Shown here: positions 1 to 8,937 of the stretch, piece by piece | How the letters are laid out: each line of letters starts with the position of its first letter | How positions within the stretch are numbered: the first letter of the stretch is position 1 | Origin: Lacrimispora xylanisolvens | Lineage (GTDB): Bacteria; Bacillota; Clostridia; Lachnospirales; Lachnospiraceae | DNA length: 64,000 nt | Direction of reading: 5' to 3' | Assembly: GCF_002934545.1 (NCBI RefSeq) | Contig: NZ_PTJA01000016.1 | Location: forward strand, 1-64,000 | The notes under the pieces: generated by a model | What the model was told of the DNA's origin: nothing | Databases searched by the model: none | What the model saw: only the letters and a program-made list of their open reading frames with translations | Translations under genes and position numbers: made by a program

Positions 1-7
1 TTCTGTG

Positions 8-32
8 TGAAAAGTTTGTTAGAAACTTTTCA
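8..32. repeat. Perfect 10-bp-stem hairpin
   Basis: Arms TGAAAAGTTT (8-17) and AAACTTTTCA (23-32) are perfectly complementary with a 5-nt loop. It lies beyond the last minus-strand gene of the window. No T-run follows on the minus strand, so its role is unknown: an operator, a terminator half or an element end. The rest of 33-160 is AT-rich and shows no gene. Confidence 0.5.
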
Positions 33-160
33 ACTTTACACCATTATCTCAATTTTATGAGGAATCCAAAAGTAGACGGGTTATTTACCATTTACTTTAC
101 CTTGCTGAATATTTTAATATTTCGGAATTTATAAATGTGCTCTTCAGATAGTACACACAC

Positions 161-190
161 GAAAAATGCGCCAAGCAAAAGCCAAGCGCA
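161..190 (-). terminator. Terminator of the CgeB-like gene; copy of the one at 15014
   Basis: On the minus strand TGCGC pairs with GCGCA (167-190), the stem is extended by G-U pairs, and TTTTTC follows. The surrounding 45 bp are nearly identical to 15011-15055, the terminator between abiH and the portal operon. Confidence 0.7.
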
Positions 191-220
191 CGTTGATATA
201 CTTTTTTTTATTCGTTTTAT

Positions 221-1201
221 CTATTTTGCTGTTATAAATATCTTATTGATTATTTCTTCAGCTCTTTCTTTATAAGTGTGGTTTTGTACGCTTGTAACAG
301 CATTTTTACGAACCTTTATATATTCATCTATGTTTTTACTATAATACTCCAATAACTCAAGAGTCTCATCAGAAGAATTAGCAATAGCCATTGCACCGCT
401 ATTTCCAAACATATTATTTATAGCAGTATTATAACAAGAAAGCCCGAAACCTCCGGAGCCTAAAATTTCAAAAGTACGTCTTGTTATAGTTTGATCGTGA
501 TTTTGTGTGATTAAATTTATAAAGGAATTATTATAGATATCGCAAGTTTTCTCATAGGGAATTGTACCTTTGAACCATTCCATTGGTACATCGAGATTTA
601 GAAAATTTTTTATAACCTGCTTATATTCTGTAGAACCGTAAAAATCTATTTTATAATTATTTTCAATTAAAGGTTTTAATATAATAGGAATTGCTTTACG
701 ATAGCGGAAATGCTCAGGATAATGATTTGAATACCATAACCATGCATTTCCAACTAAGCTAATCGTATTATTTTCATTTGCAGATATTGATTTTGGATAA
801 TGAATGGTTGGATTATAAGCAAAATCAAGTCTCTCACAGGGAATACTTTTACTTTTAAGCTTTTCAAGCATTTCAGGACAAATCGAAAATATCATATCGG
901 GCTTTGATAATTCAAATCCTGTCATCTGTAAATCGTATTGGCCAATTCCTTCGGTATCCCAGCAAACACACTTATAATTTGGTGAATTTCTGGAACCAAT
1001 ATGATTAAGCATAGAATGTTGAAAATAACCCATATAGGAGGAAAGAATTAATAAATCAGGATTTATTAATTCCATTAATTTATCAAAATTTTCTATAGAA
1101 GTCGGTGTTATTATTTGCGCTTCATGACCAGCTGCAGTAAAGCCCCATAAAATATCGCCTGCATAAAGCTTGTCACAATAAATTGCTACCTTATATTTCA
1201 T
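221..1201 (-). CDS. CgeB-like glycosyltransferase
   Basis: 326 aa. The C-terminal third carries the FEILGSGGFGLSCY-type stretch typical of CgeB/spore-maturation glycosyltransferases, where a GT-B fold binds a nucleotide sugar (family knowledge). The N-terminal half resembles the Rossmann-like DUF3880 half of that family. It would act in the cytoplasm on surface glycans, flagellin or virion proteins; the acceptor cannot be read from sequence. It is the last gene at the left edge, downstream of the tape measure and MazG-like genes and followed by its own terminator, so it looks like cargo able to modify the lysogen surface. It could instead be host DNA. Confidence 0.6.
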   Translation of the reverse strand: MKYKVAIYCDKLYAGDILWGFTAAGHEAQIITPTSIENFDKLMELINPDLLILSSYMGYFQHSMLNHIGSRNSPNYKCVCWDTEGIGQYDLQMTGFELSKPDMIFSICPEMLEKLKSKSIPCERLDFAYNPTIHYPKSISANENNTISLVGNAWLWYSNHYPEHFRYRKAIPIILKPLIENNYKIDFYGSTEYKQVIKNFLNLDVPMEWFKGTIPYEKTCDIYNNSFINLITQNHDQTITRRTFEILGSGGFGLSCYNTAINNMFGNSGAMAIANSSDETLELLEYYSKNIDEYIKVRKNAVTSVQNHTYKERAEEIINKIFITAK

Positions 1202-1296
1202 ATTTAATAGTCCTCTTTGCCATCTGGCGCACGGAATTTTAACAGTAACTACTAAAATTATATGAAATAAAAAATCAGTTGCTACTAAAGACTTTC

Positions 1297-1364
1297 ATCC
1301 GCTCTTCACCTTCTTAGTTTTAAAAACCATTCCACTGGAACACTTCCATTCAGAGTGTTGGGAG
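1297..1364 (-). pseudogene. Remnant of the small gene upstream of portal
   Basis: These 68 bp match 14872-14939 at most positions. In the frame of that gene they still read the last 21 codons ending KVKSG and a TGA stop, with substitutions P to S and V to M. There is no 5' end: the match stops where RidA-like sequence begins. It is therefore a truncated second copy of the gene at 14869-15000. Confidence 0.7.
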
Positions 1365-1527
1365 TCTGACATGCCAAAACCAAGTACTGAAGTTTGATTT
1401 TTTCAAAATGTTCTTGTGGGTCTGTTAGAAAAATCTCCACCTCCGCAATATTTGGTCTTGTGGCGCCAAATTCTGCTAGCACTCGATCAAGATTCACTAA
1501 TGCTTGTTTTGTGAACCAAATTTCAGG
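1365..1527 (-). pseudogene. Fragment of a RidA/YjgF-family gene
   Basis: About 54 open codons after a TAA at 1528-1530 read like the middle of a RidA (reactive enamine/imine deaminase) protein: ALVNLDRVLAEFGA, then VEIFLTDP. Both the N-terminal strand and the C-terminal Arg-containing active-site part are missing. It runs straight into the remnant at 1297-1364, so this is a recombination joint between unrelated fragments. A continuous 63-codon frame (1306-1497, GTG start) crosses the joint but is unlikely to be functional. Confidence 0.5.
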
Positions 1528-1611
1528 TTACTGGTTCAACCATTTTCTATAGTTTACTTCTCTTTTTCATTTACTGTTATTACCATAATATTTTTATAGA
1601 TTATGCTCATA

Positions 1612-1645
1612 ATAATGTTGTGTTCATCAATGAACACAACATTAT
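1612..1645. repeat. Perfect 16-bp palindromic hairpin
   Basis: ATAATGTTGTGTTCAT (1612-1627) and its exact complement (1630-1645) are separated by 2 nt. It lies in a 370-bp stretch without genes (1530-1903). It may be an operator or a cruciform; the short T-run needed for a classical terminator is absent on both strands. Confidence 0.6.
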
Positions 1646-1731
1646 AGACGAAGGTGTCAAGTTATGGATGGCAATGCGGAAATAACAATAGGTTGTTAAT
1701 GAAGTATTGTTGACAGCTTAAACCTTAGTTA

Positions 1732-1768
1732 GAAAAATGTCCTCATATTAATCTTGAGGGCATTTTTC
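1732..1768 (+). terminator. Rho-independent terminator-like hairpin
   Basis: GAAAAATGTCCTCA pairs with TGAGGGCATTTTTC with one wobble and a 9-nt loop; T-rich sequence on both sides could make it bidirectional. No intact plus-strand gene precedes it. Confidence 0.5.
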
Positions 1769-1857
1769 TTTGAAGCCTCATGGTTTAACATTGTAATAAT
1801 TTAGAGAGCAATAAAATTTCAGTTTTGTGAAATAACTTATTACATTTTAAGTACAAA

Positions 1858-1893
1858 AAAACTACTAACTCAATACTGATAGTTAGTAGTTTT
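1858..1893 (-). terminator. Terminator of the MazG-like gene
   Basis: AAACTACTAACT pairs with AGTTAGTAGTTT around a 10-nt loop; poly-T follows on the minus strand. Near-identical hairpins end the genes at 16305 and 63678. Confidence 0.8.
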
Positions 1894-1903
1894 CTTCATA
1901 CTC

Positions 1904-2206
1904 TCATTTACCTGAACTTATTTCACCTTTAACAGAAAATCTGTTTTTGTATTTTACCATAGCGTTATTCAAAGCTGAATTCGCATCAATATTCATCTCG
2001 CAGCATAAAGCAATTAATGCAAAGAGGCAATCCCCCATCTCTTCTTCGGCTTCAACAGTATATGAAGACTCTATCTTTCCATAATTGCAGCTTTTGATAA
2101 TTTCCTTTCCCAATTCTCCAATTTCACTAACCAAATCTATATATCTAATTTTTTCGCCACAGGACAGATTATATTTTTTAATAAAATTCTCGACTATTTC
2201 TTGCAT
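1904..2206 (-). CDS. MazG-like nucleotide pyrophosphohydrolase
   Basis: 100 aa. The conserved helices show the metal-binding acidic pattern of the MazG/all-alpha NTP pyrophosphatase fold: SEIGELGKE near residues 27-35 and EEEMGDCLF near 54-62. The family hydrolyses (d)NTPs to NMP and PPi. A ribosome site (GGAGG) sits just before the ATG. It stands alone with its own terminator and a possible minus-strand promoter upstream (TTGATA near 2275), so it is a moron. It could clean nucleotide pools or damp an alarmone signal during infection; the substrate is unknown. Confidence 0.75.
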   Translation of the reverse strand: MQEIVENFIKKYNLSCGEKIRYIDLVSEIGELGKEIIKSCNYGKIESSYTVEAEEEMGDCLFALIALCCEMNIDANSALNNAMVKYKNRFSVKGEISSGK

Positions 2207-2673
2207 CTTCCCCCTCCATTTTTTAGTTAAACATAAATGCTACAATTAACAGACTACCATCAAACTTACTAACTATCAATATTAAGTTTTCAATGTGCGC
2301 TAAAACATCAAATCCTAATTTTGCTAATATGAAAGCCATTCCCAACCCATGTCCACCTTTTTTCGAGGAGAAGAAATTTCAGCAGATGCAATTAGCAGTT
2401 AGTATTTTGCTGGATATTAATTTAAAAAAGCACGTTACTACCAGTGATATTTTAAACTGCATTTTATTAATATTTATTCATCTATAATCTGCTAATATAC
2501 ATACATCAGCTATAATCGCTTATAAAACACCACCATTATTCATTCACAGTTTTTTCACAAATTAGTGAAACGCTTTAAATACAATGGTTTAATGGTATTT
2601 GTTGTATAGTACGTTCATATCTTTTATAAATGAAAATATTTTAATATCCTTTATTTATCATTGAAACATATTA
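2207..2673. other. Gene-poor AT-rich stretch
   Basis: No convincing gene on either strand. A 64-codon plus-strand frame at 2293-2487 has no good ribosome site. On the minus strand 2290-2350 reads a glycine-rich fragment (GGHGLGMAF) without a start, perhaps a decayed gene. The segment near 2268-2300 resembles the upstream flank of the gene at 16305. Confidence 0.4.
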
Positions 2674-2707
2674 AAAGCCGCCAGAATTATTTACCACTGG
2701 CGGCTTT
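2674..2707 (-). terminator. Terminator of the tape-measure gene
   Basis: AAAGCCGCCAG (2674-2684) and CTGGCGGCTTT (2697-2707) are perfectly complementary, just after the stop codon of the tape-measure gene. It closes the head-tail operon. Confidence 0.9.
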
Positions 2708-2715
2708 GATAAATT

Positions 2716-5700
2716 TTAAATCGGGACCGGAGCCTTTTTATTTCGCCAGTATTCCTTGCTCCAGTTATCCTTTACATTATTGTAAGCTTTATCAGAATCC
2801 AATTCTGCAGTAATTTTAGCACTCTCAAGTTTCTCGGCCAGAACATTCCCCAAACGATCATAATCAATAATACCAGATAATGCCGCGTTTAACTCTGCTG
2901 AAATGCCGGCTTTAAAATCATATGTGGTTTTGTCAAACGACACTGATGCTTTGGTATCTACCTTATCAAAGAACTCCCGGTTAACACTGTATGTAGTTCC
3001 TACATTGGGGGTAACTACATTTGCTATGTCAAACGCCTTGGATACATTATCTGCCCATTTTTCGATAAGACTTGAAGATGAATCCATATTATCTGAAATA
3101 CCGGCATTAAACCCTTTTACGGTAAAGACTCCATATTCAGAGAATAACTTTGACGGGGAATGAATATCGAGCAGATCTGTAAACCAATCCTTGATATTTC
3201 CAACCCATGTACTTATTATCCCCCTACTACTCTCCTGATTATTTTTAATACCGTCATTTAAACCTTGTACGATAAAATTGCCGAACCCAGCAAATACGGT
3301 AGATGGCGAATGGATTCCCATAATATCTGTAAAAGGATTGATAATTCCAACTTGCGCCCAATTCCTTAATATAGAAGGAGTTCCTGACTTTTGTAATTCT
3401 TCAAACTTCTGCCTTAATCCTTCGTTGGAAAAAGCCGCCCAACCGGACCCTAAATTTTGCAGTTCTGTATTTAAGGATTTACCACCTTCTAAGACCTTAT
3501 TGGCTCCATAAATACCGGAATTAATAAATTTCGTGGTATTCTCTTCGCTCTTTATTCCACCAGTGACAGCATCAGTGACAGCATTTGCCGTTTCCTGAGC
3601 CCCTGACTTCCCTCCATCACCAATTGATTTTACTAACAGTTTGCCCCCGTCATAAGACACTTGGTATCCTTTGGATTCATAATCAGCTTTTACTTTGGCC
3701 CAAAGTTCCTCATTCATAGTGCTTACGGCTTCAGGAACCCCATTTTTACCACCCTGTCCAAACTGAACAACACCTTTTTCGCCAAGATCATACATATCTT
3801 TGTCAGTATTGCCATAAGCCTCTATTATTGACCGATACAGTTCTACGGCAGCTTCTCCAACAACTTGCTTACCGTTAACAAACACTCCACCAAGATCATC
3901 AATAGCCTTTGAAGCGTCAATTGTAACTTTACCAAAGTTCATAGAATTAATAGTACTTTCCAATTCCTCATATTTTTTCTTATGCCCGGTTAATATCTCA
4001 TTGGCAGTACCATACGCCAAATTGGCATCTTCAACAGCTTTCTTTGCAGTATTTTGCGCTTCTGTGGACTTTCCTAATTCCTGTTCATAAAAAGATATCT
4101 GCTGGGCCAGCTGTTGAGCAATTGATTTATTGCTATCCATAGAGATACCATATTTCTCTAACGATTCCTTATTTTTTTCATACCATATATTCTGATCTTC
4201 GTAACTTCCTGTAAGACTATCCATAGCTCCTTGCAAATCACCAAGTTTTGCTTTATTATTTTCGTACTGTTTTTCAGATATAGCCATTTGTACATTAGCT
4301 TCAGATAAAGCAGCCCCATACTCTTCTACAACTTTTTGGTATGCCATAACCTGATAGTATTCTTGTTGCTTTTCAATAACCTTTTGTATCTCATCTCTCT
4401 GTGCCGTATATCGGCCTGTTGTCTTATCGATCATTCCCTGTAATTCGGGTACCTTATCAATTAATTGCTGAGCATAGTTTTTTAACTGATCTTGTTCTGC
4501 AGATGTAAGAGAGACTTGATCCGCAAGATAAAAATATGATTGAGCAAGAGTATCTAACTTCTCTGCATCCTGGTCTGCACTTTCAATTACTTTTCGGCTA
4601 TTCGTTGCCACATCTAAAAATGCATCGGCCGCATCATTCAATTCATCAGTATTAGAACCTATCCTTTCCTGAAATTCAGAAAATTGCTCTGCCATTTCCC
4701 TCTTCCAATTCTGATTCATGGCGATTAAACCGCCTGCGATTGCTACTAAACCAGCGGCCAACGCCACGTATGGATTTGCAGCTATCCAGCCTACCGCTTT
4801 TATAAAGAAATCATCTAATGCTACATACAGTGCCGTAATACCAAGCTTAATAGCATCAATAGCGGCAACTGCAGCTTTATATGTAATAAAAGTAGTCAAA
4901 AATCCTGCAATTGCTCCAGTTAAAAATACAAGCGTCCCCTGAGGTATAGACAATATTACGGACGAGAAACCTTTTAAAACTAATGCTAAGGCGCTCACTG
5001 AACCGGACAAAACTGGCGTAAGAACTTTTGCTAATCCCTCAACAAATCCAATAAGACCATTGCCAATCCCTATGGTCAAATGTGATAAGGCTTTGTATAC
5101 ATCATCTAAAGCACTAATAAACTGTTCCCACTTTATCTTTTTTGACAGATTGGTCATTATATCCAGCAAACGAGGAAGCCCGTTACCAACTCCCCACACA
5201 GCTATAGGTTTTAGAAAATCAGCGTAAAAATCTAAGACACTGGTAAAAGTAATGATGGTAAGTCTTGACAGTTCTTTGTAAAAATCGCTGAGACTTGAAC
5301 CGAGTTTTGTCCAGTTAATATCCTTAAGCATGGCATTGGTGATATTTAAGAATCTTGCCAGACCGTCTTCTCCCAATGTCCATGTCCCTACTGGAACTAA
5401 GAAATTGTTATAAAAATCTTTAAGCGTATCCGCACTGAATTCTCCAAATTCTTTAAATCCCTCATTCCATAAGCGCTTCATTGCTTCCCTGGTAGGCTCT
5501 GCAATATCCCAGATTTTTTCAAATACATTTTCAATTCCATCTGCCATATCTTGAGCGGAATTTTTCATATTAGCAAAAGCGGTATCCCATGACTTTTGGT
5601 ACTCTGAAAAAGCATTTAAAAAGGCGTCATCAAGAATGCCAGGTGCTACCTTTCCAGATTCCTTATCGCCTGATGAACTTTTGGTTGAGACAACGTTTAA

Positions 5701-7449
5701 TTTATCAAATGACTGTAAATTATCAGACATTTTCTTTGTGTTTTTAGCCGCATCACCAGTACTTCCAGCAACATCTTCGGCGGCATCTTCCATACTGCTC
5801 ATGTCTACAGCTGCAGAACCTATTGACATACCCATATCGCCAATTTTAATCCCAAGCAGATTGCCTATCCATGCGAACAGGCGCTGTACAGCTATTAATA
5901 GAGCATTCACGTAGGGTAAAATGCTTGTTACAATAGGAAGAAATATACTGCCGACAGTTCTGGCCAAGTTCTCAAAGTTTGATTGTAACAGCCTTAACTG
6001 GTTCGCTGGCTGACCAAGTGTATTTGATAGGTCACCCCAAGCATAACGAGTGGAATCTAATAAAATTATAGTCCTTAACAATGCTTTATCCTGCTGATTT
6101 AAAGCTGTTATTTTAGCTTTTATCCCAAGTTCATTTAGCTTTTCCTGCAAGTTTACATTACGGATATTTACTCCATATTTATCTAAAGTACGACTCATTC
6201 CAACCATACCAGAAGCCATGTCATTCCATACGTCCTCAAATTTCAAATTACGGACAGAAGCAAGGTCGGCACCAATCATAGTAAGCGCATTTGACAGCTG
6301 CAGCGCAGTCTCGGAAGCTACACCCATAGAGGAAGCCATCTGCCCAAAAGTAGCCTGATAGTTCATAAGCCTTTCCGGATCTATACCCAAACTCGGCATC
6401 CCCGTAGATACCAGGTTGCCGTTGTTATCGGCTACGAATCCTGACATCTTTCCTGTTAATTCCTGAGCTCGTTGGGTAAATGACTTGGCGTATGCTTCAG
6501 CAGAATCATATCCTTGTTTTTTCCAACTTTTTATACCATTATCAGCTACTTGTCCCCATGCAGCATCAAAGTAATTTAACGTCTCTATGTAATCCATGGA
6601 GGAGTCAATTGCTTTCCACATTCCCTTGGCACCGCGAACAAGCATAAAATATTTCGCATAAAGCATCCCAATTTGAGAAGCAAGGCCTTTGGTGTTTCCT
6701 TTAGCCCTCCCTGCACTATTAGAATATGAATTAAGACTACTGCTCATGGAACGGCTTGCACTCGAAACCTTAGAACCATTAGATGCCAAGTTTGCAAGGG
6801 CATTAGTCATTTGAATGAGGTTGCTATTTACTCGCGGCGCACCAGATAATGTCTGCATCATGGTTTTTAATGCAACGCCAAGGGCCTGAATATTGGGAAT
6901 GGCATTTCCTGCTGACTTGCTACCTAATTTGGAAATAGAGACTACCAACGTATTTAATCCAGAAGCATCAAATGTTACTGAATTAAGCCCATTCATTGTC
7001 TGTATAAAACTTTCCAAACTGCCCTTAAGTAAAGGAATATTCTGGGCCGCTTGAGTGACTGTTTTGCCGCCTAATTTAGAAATAGAGGACGCGAGATTAA
7101 TTATCCCTTGCGAATCAAAAGAAACGGTTCCCATATTACTTAAATTGGCCGATAAGGTTGACATTGCCCTGGAAGCATTGCTGACGCCCTGAACATCAAC
7201 TGCTCCAAGTTTATTTAATCCTTTTGTTATTCTCGAAAAATCAGCAGTTTTTGTATTGTTAGAAAAATTCTGGATTGAGTTTGAAATCTGATTAATTCCA
7301 GAAGCAATCTGACTTGCACCGGACATTTCAATTCCAGATATAGCAGACTGCAGAGATATCATCTTTTGTATAAATTTATCTATTTTAGCATCAGCATTGT
7401 TTGTACTGGCATCTATTTGGACTTTCAGATCATCAATTACATCCGCCAT
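2716..7449 (-). CDS. Phage tail tape measure protein
   Basis: 1577 aa, the longest gene of the window. It sets tail length and enters the cell envelope during DNA injection. The N-terminal ~250 residues are repetitive, predicted coiled coil (alternating SNMG/KLG blocks). A central region (about residues 480-560) has hydrophobic segments, and a cluster of hydrophobic stretches near 790-910 fits membrane insertion. The C-terminal part carries twice the HSPS motif followed by a GF..G region and NGI (IHSPSTVF and IHSPSKLF), usual for Gram-positive tape measures. It follows the frameshifted chaperone genes, the standard order. Most of its Dit/hub partners lie 25 kb away. Confidence 0.95.
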   Translation of the reverse strand: MADVIDDLKVQIDASTNNADAKIDKFIQKMISLQSAISGIEMSGASQIASGINQISNSIQNFSNNTKTADFSRITKGLNKLGAVDVQGVSNASRAMSTLSANLSNMGTVSFDSQGIINLASSISKLGGKTVTQAAQNIPLLKGSLESFIQTMNGLNSVTFDASGLNTLVVSISKLGSKSAGNAIPNIQALGVALKTMMQTLSGAPRVNSNLIQMTNALANLASNGSKVSSASRSMSSSLNSYSNSAGRAKGNTKGLASQIGMLYAKYFMLVRGAKGMWKAIDSSMDYIETLNYFDAAWGQVADNGIKSWKKQGYDSAEAYAKSFTQRAQELTGKMSGFVADNNGNLVSTGMPSLGIDPERLMNYQATFGQMASSMGVASETALQLSNALTMIGADLASVRNLKFEDVWNDMASGMVGMSRTLDKYGVNIRNVNLQEKLNELGIKAKITALNQQDKALLRTIILLDSTRYAWGDLSNTLGQPANQLRLLQSNFENLARTVGSIFLPIVTSILPYVNALLIAVQRLFAWIGNLLGIKIGDMGMSIGSAAVDMSSMEDAAEDVAGSTGDAAKNTKKMSDNLQSFDKLNVVSTKSSSGDKESGKVAPGILDDAFLNAFSEYQKSWDTAFANMKNSAQDMADGIENVFEKIWDIAEPTREAMKRLWNEGFKEFGEFSADTLKDFYNNFLVPVGTWTLGEDGLARFLNITNAMLKDINWTKLGSSLSDFYKELSRLTIITFTSVLDFYADFLKPIAVWGVGNGLPRLLDIMTNLSKKIKWEQFISALDDVYKALSHLTIGIGNGLIGFVEGLAKVLTPVLSGSVSALALVLKGFSSVILSIPQGTLVFLTGAIAGFLTTFITYKAAVAAIDAIKLGITALYVALDDFFIKAVGWIAANPYVALAAGLVAIAGGLIAMNQNWKREMAEQFSEFQERIGSNTDELNDAADAFLDVATNSRKVIESADQDAEKLDTLAQSYFYLADQVSLTSAEQDQLKNYAQQLIDKVPELQGMIDKTTGRYTAQRDEIQKVIEKQQEYYQVMAYQKVVEEYGAALSEANVQMAISEKQYENNKAKLGDLQGAMDSLTGSYEDQNIWYEKNKESLEKYGISMDSNKSIAQQLAQQISFYEQELGKSTEAQNTAKKAVEDANLAYGTANEILTGHKKKYEELESTINSMNFGKVTIDASKAIDDLGGVFVNGKQVVGEAAVELYRSIIEAYGNTDKDMYDLGEKGVVQFGQGGKNGVPEAVSTMNEELWAKVKADYESKGYQVSYDGGKLLVKSIGDGGKSGAQETANAVTDAVTGGIKSEENTTKFINSGIYGANKVLEGGKSLNTELQNLGSGWAAFSNEGLRQKFEELQKSGTPSILRNWAQVGIINPFTDIMGIHSPSTVFAGFGNFIVQGLNDGIKNNQESSRGIISTWVGNIKDWFTDLLDIHSPSKLFSEYGVFTVKGFNAGISDNMDSSSSLIEKWADNVSKAFDIANVVTPNVGTTYSVNREFFDKVDTKASVSFDKTTYDFKAGISAELNAALSGIIDYDRLGNVLAEKLESAKITAELDSDKAYNNVKDNWSKEYWRNKKAPVPI

Positions 7450-7476
7450 GATTCACCACCCCTTACACATACAAAA

Positions 7477-7511
7477 AAAGGCGAGTGAATTTTCGATTAT
7501 CACTCGCCTTT
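7477..7511 (-). terminator. Internal terminator between tail chaperone and tape measure
   Basis: On the minus strand AAAGGCGAGTG pairs with CACTCGCCTTT, followed by a T-run. The 5' arm overlaps the last codons and stop of the chaperone extension. It would reduce tape-measure transcription unless antiterminated. Confidence 0.75.
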
Positions 7512-7889
7512 TGAACAGTTATTATTTTCATCGATATTCATTTCATTAAAAAATGATAGGAATTTATCTAATTCTTTTTCTTCTTCAATCTTCTTCTCTT
7601 CTTCTGTCATTGGGACTACTCTTATTGGCTTCTCTAAATATTTACCTTTTTGTTTCCGTTTTATGAATGGCATGGCATTGCATACGGTAGCGTCCAAAGC
7701 CGATGCAACATATTGACCCATAAGCCACATATCATCACTTTGTTGCTGTCTCTTTCTTCGATATGTTTCAGCAAATGGAAGCAACTTCCGGGGATTCAAA
7801 TGCCAGAATAAATCATAGGGTACACCCATTAATAAAGCTTCAGGCAGATATTGCTCCCATATTATTTTGTGCCAGTCGATTTCTTTTTG
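7500..7889 (-). CDS. Tail assembly chaperone extension (gpT-like), made by -1 frameshift
   Basis: The open frame spans 7500-8000, but the part before 7889 overlaps the preceding gene out of frame and lacks a ribosome site at its start. Translation probably enters by a -1 slip on C AAA AAG (7889-7883), continuing EIDWHKIIWEQYLP and ending about 125 codons later. This is the conserved gpG/gpGT arrangement of long-tailed phages, in which the fused form bridges tape measure and tail tube during assembly. The C-terminal part is rich in E and K. Confidence 0.75.
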   Translation of the reverse strand, partial: QKEIDWHKIIWEQYLPEALLMGVPYDLFWHLNPRKLLPFAETYRRKRQQQSDDMWLMGQYVASALDATVCNAMPFIKRKQKGKYLEKPIRVVPMTEEEKKIEEEKELDKFLSFFNEMNIDENNNCSKGE

Positions 7890-8356
7890 CGATCCTGAGG
7901 AGTCTTCACAGATTTGGACTTCGCTTCTGCTTCCTGGTTCATTTTTTCTACCAGTTTGTCCAATCCGGTCAGTTTGAAAAAACCGTCTTCTTCCATACAC
8001 TGTTTAAGGAAATCAAACATTCCATAAAAGGATGCACGATCATCTTCTGGATTTTCTTTTATAAACTGCTTAAACAACCCTTTTGCTTCTGCCTCATCGG
8101 AAACCGGGTTATGCTCTAATAGACCAGCATATAAAAAAGACGGAACAACCAATGGCATATCAGACACCATATCAGCAGTGCCATCTATCACCATTTCCAT
8201 CATGCCCTGCTTATCATCCTCACCAAAATTGCCACGACGGACCATATAAGATCCAGATACAACTTTAAAAGCCTTGTCAACACAATTCTTGTGTTCAGCT
8301 GCTTCAAAGGAAAACTCAATTTTATAATCTTTTCCTCCGATTGTTAGAGTCTTCAT
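7862..8356 (-). CDS. Tail assembly chaperone (gpG-like)
   Basis: 164 aa, between tail tube and tape measure, the fixed position of gpG-type chaperones. It starts with a beta-rich LTIGGKDYKIEFSF segment typical of Firmicutes tail chaperones; the lysine-rich tail is where the frameshift occurs. GGAGG-type ribosome site upstream. It acts in the cytoplasm and is absent from virions (family knowledge). The name rests mostly on context and on the overlapping -1 frame. Confidence 0.8.
   Translation of the reverse strand: MKTLTIGGKDYKIEFSFEAAEHKNCVDKAFKVVSGSYMVRRGNFGEDDKQGMMEMVIDGTADMVSDMPLVVPSFLYAGLLEHNPVSDEAEAKGLFKQFIKENPEDDRASFYGMFDFLKQCMEEDGFFKLTGLDKLVEKMNQEAEAKSKSVKTPQDRKKKSTGTK
7883..7889 (-). 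promoter_or_regulatory. Candidate -1 frameshift slippery site
   Basis: On the mRNA the chaperone frame reads CGC AAA AAG AAA. Tandem slippage of the two Lys tRNAs on C AAA AAG moves reading to GAA ATC GAC, exactly the frame of the downstream extension. The chaperone's own stop is only 19 nt further on. Confidence 0.7.
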
Positions 8357-8386
8357 ATTTTAATACCTCCCGTTTGATACCTCAAT

Positions 8387-8872
8387 TTATTCAGTCGCTG
8401 CTGTAGGAACTATTGGTGTATTCCAACCAATTTCTCCCGTGGGTGTTACAGAAACACTTGTGTCCCATGCATTGTCAACATCAGAAGCGGACCAACCAAG
8501 TCTAGCCGGCACGCAAGTAAAGAAAAAGGCCTTAGTTAGTCTTGGGTGATAAAATTCCAACCACATCCGTTTATTTGATTCTTTTGCCGTTTCGTAGGCA
8601 TCGCATAATTCTTCCCATAAATCAAGGAATACCTGAGACATGCCGAATGTAATTGCAAGCGCGCCACCAGGATCTTTAAGACCATCAATATATCGTTTCC
8701 AAACAGTATCATTTAGAGATGTTACATCGTAACTTCCAACCTCCGGATTAAAATCCGGGATACTCTTAGGGTTTGGAATATCAATAAATGCCGTAGGTTT
8801 TGTCCCTGCAGTAGTTTCAATGGCGTATCCAACGTGAATACCAGCAGTGCTTAAATCTATTGCTTTTACCAT
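8387..8872 (-). CDS. Major tail tube protein
   Basis: 161 aa. An N-terminal VGYAIETTAGTKPTAF-type strand region followed by a domain rich in W and F, and the position between tail-completion protein and chaperones, match the tail tube proteins of Gram-positive siphophages. It polymerises as hexameric rings around the tape measure. AGGAGG-like ribosome site before the ATG. A strong intrinsic terminator just upstream (8901-8927) may set its expression. Confidence 0.85.
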   Translation of the reverse strand: MVKAIDLSTAGIHVGYAIETTAGTKPTAFIDIPNPKSIPDFNPEVGSYDVTSLNDTVWKRYIDGLKDPGGALAITFGMSQVFLDLWEELCDAYETAKESNKRMWLEFYHPRLTKAFFFTCVPARLGWSASDVDNAWDTSVSVTPTGEIGWNTPIVPTAATE

Positions 8873-8900
8873 GGGTTTGTTCCTCCTTTTAAATTAAAAA

Positions 8901-8927
8901 AGAACCTCTCCATATAGGAAAAGTTCT
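8901..8927 (-). terminator. Intergenic terminator upstream of the tail tube gene
   Basis: On the minus strand AGAACTTTTCC pairs with GGAGAGGTTCT (11 bp with wobbles, loop TATAT), followed by six T. It lies inside the structural operon, between the genes at 8938 and 8387. Confidence 0.75.
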
Positions 8928-8937
8928 ACTATGATTT

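Noticed and set aside
2293-2487. 64-codon plus-strand frame
   Set aside because: No ribosome site, no family, AT-rich low-complexity end.
7500-8000. Independent gene covering the whole frame
   Set aside because: Its first 37 codons overlap the chaperone gene out of frame without a ribosome site; a -1 frameshift explains the reading better.
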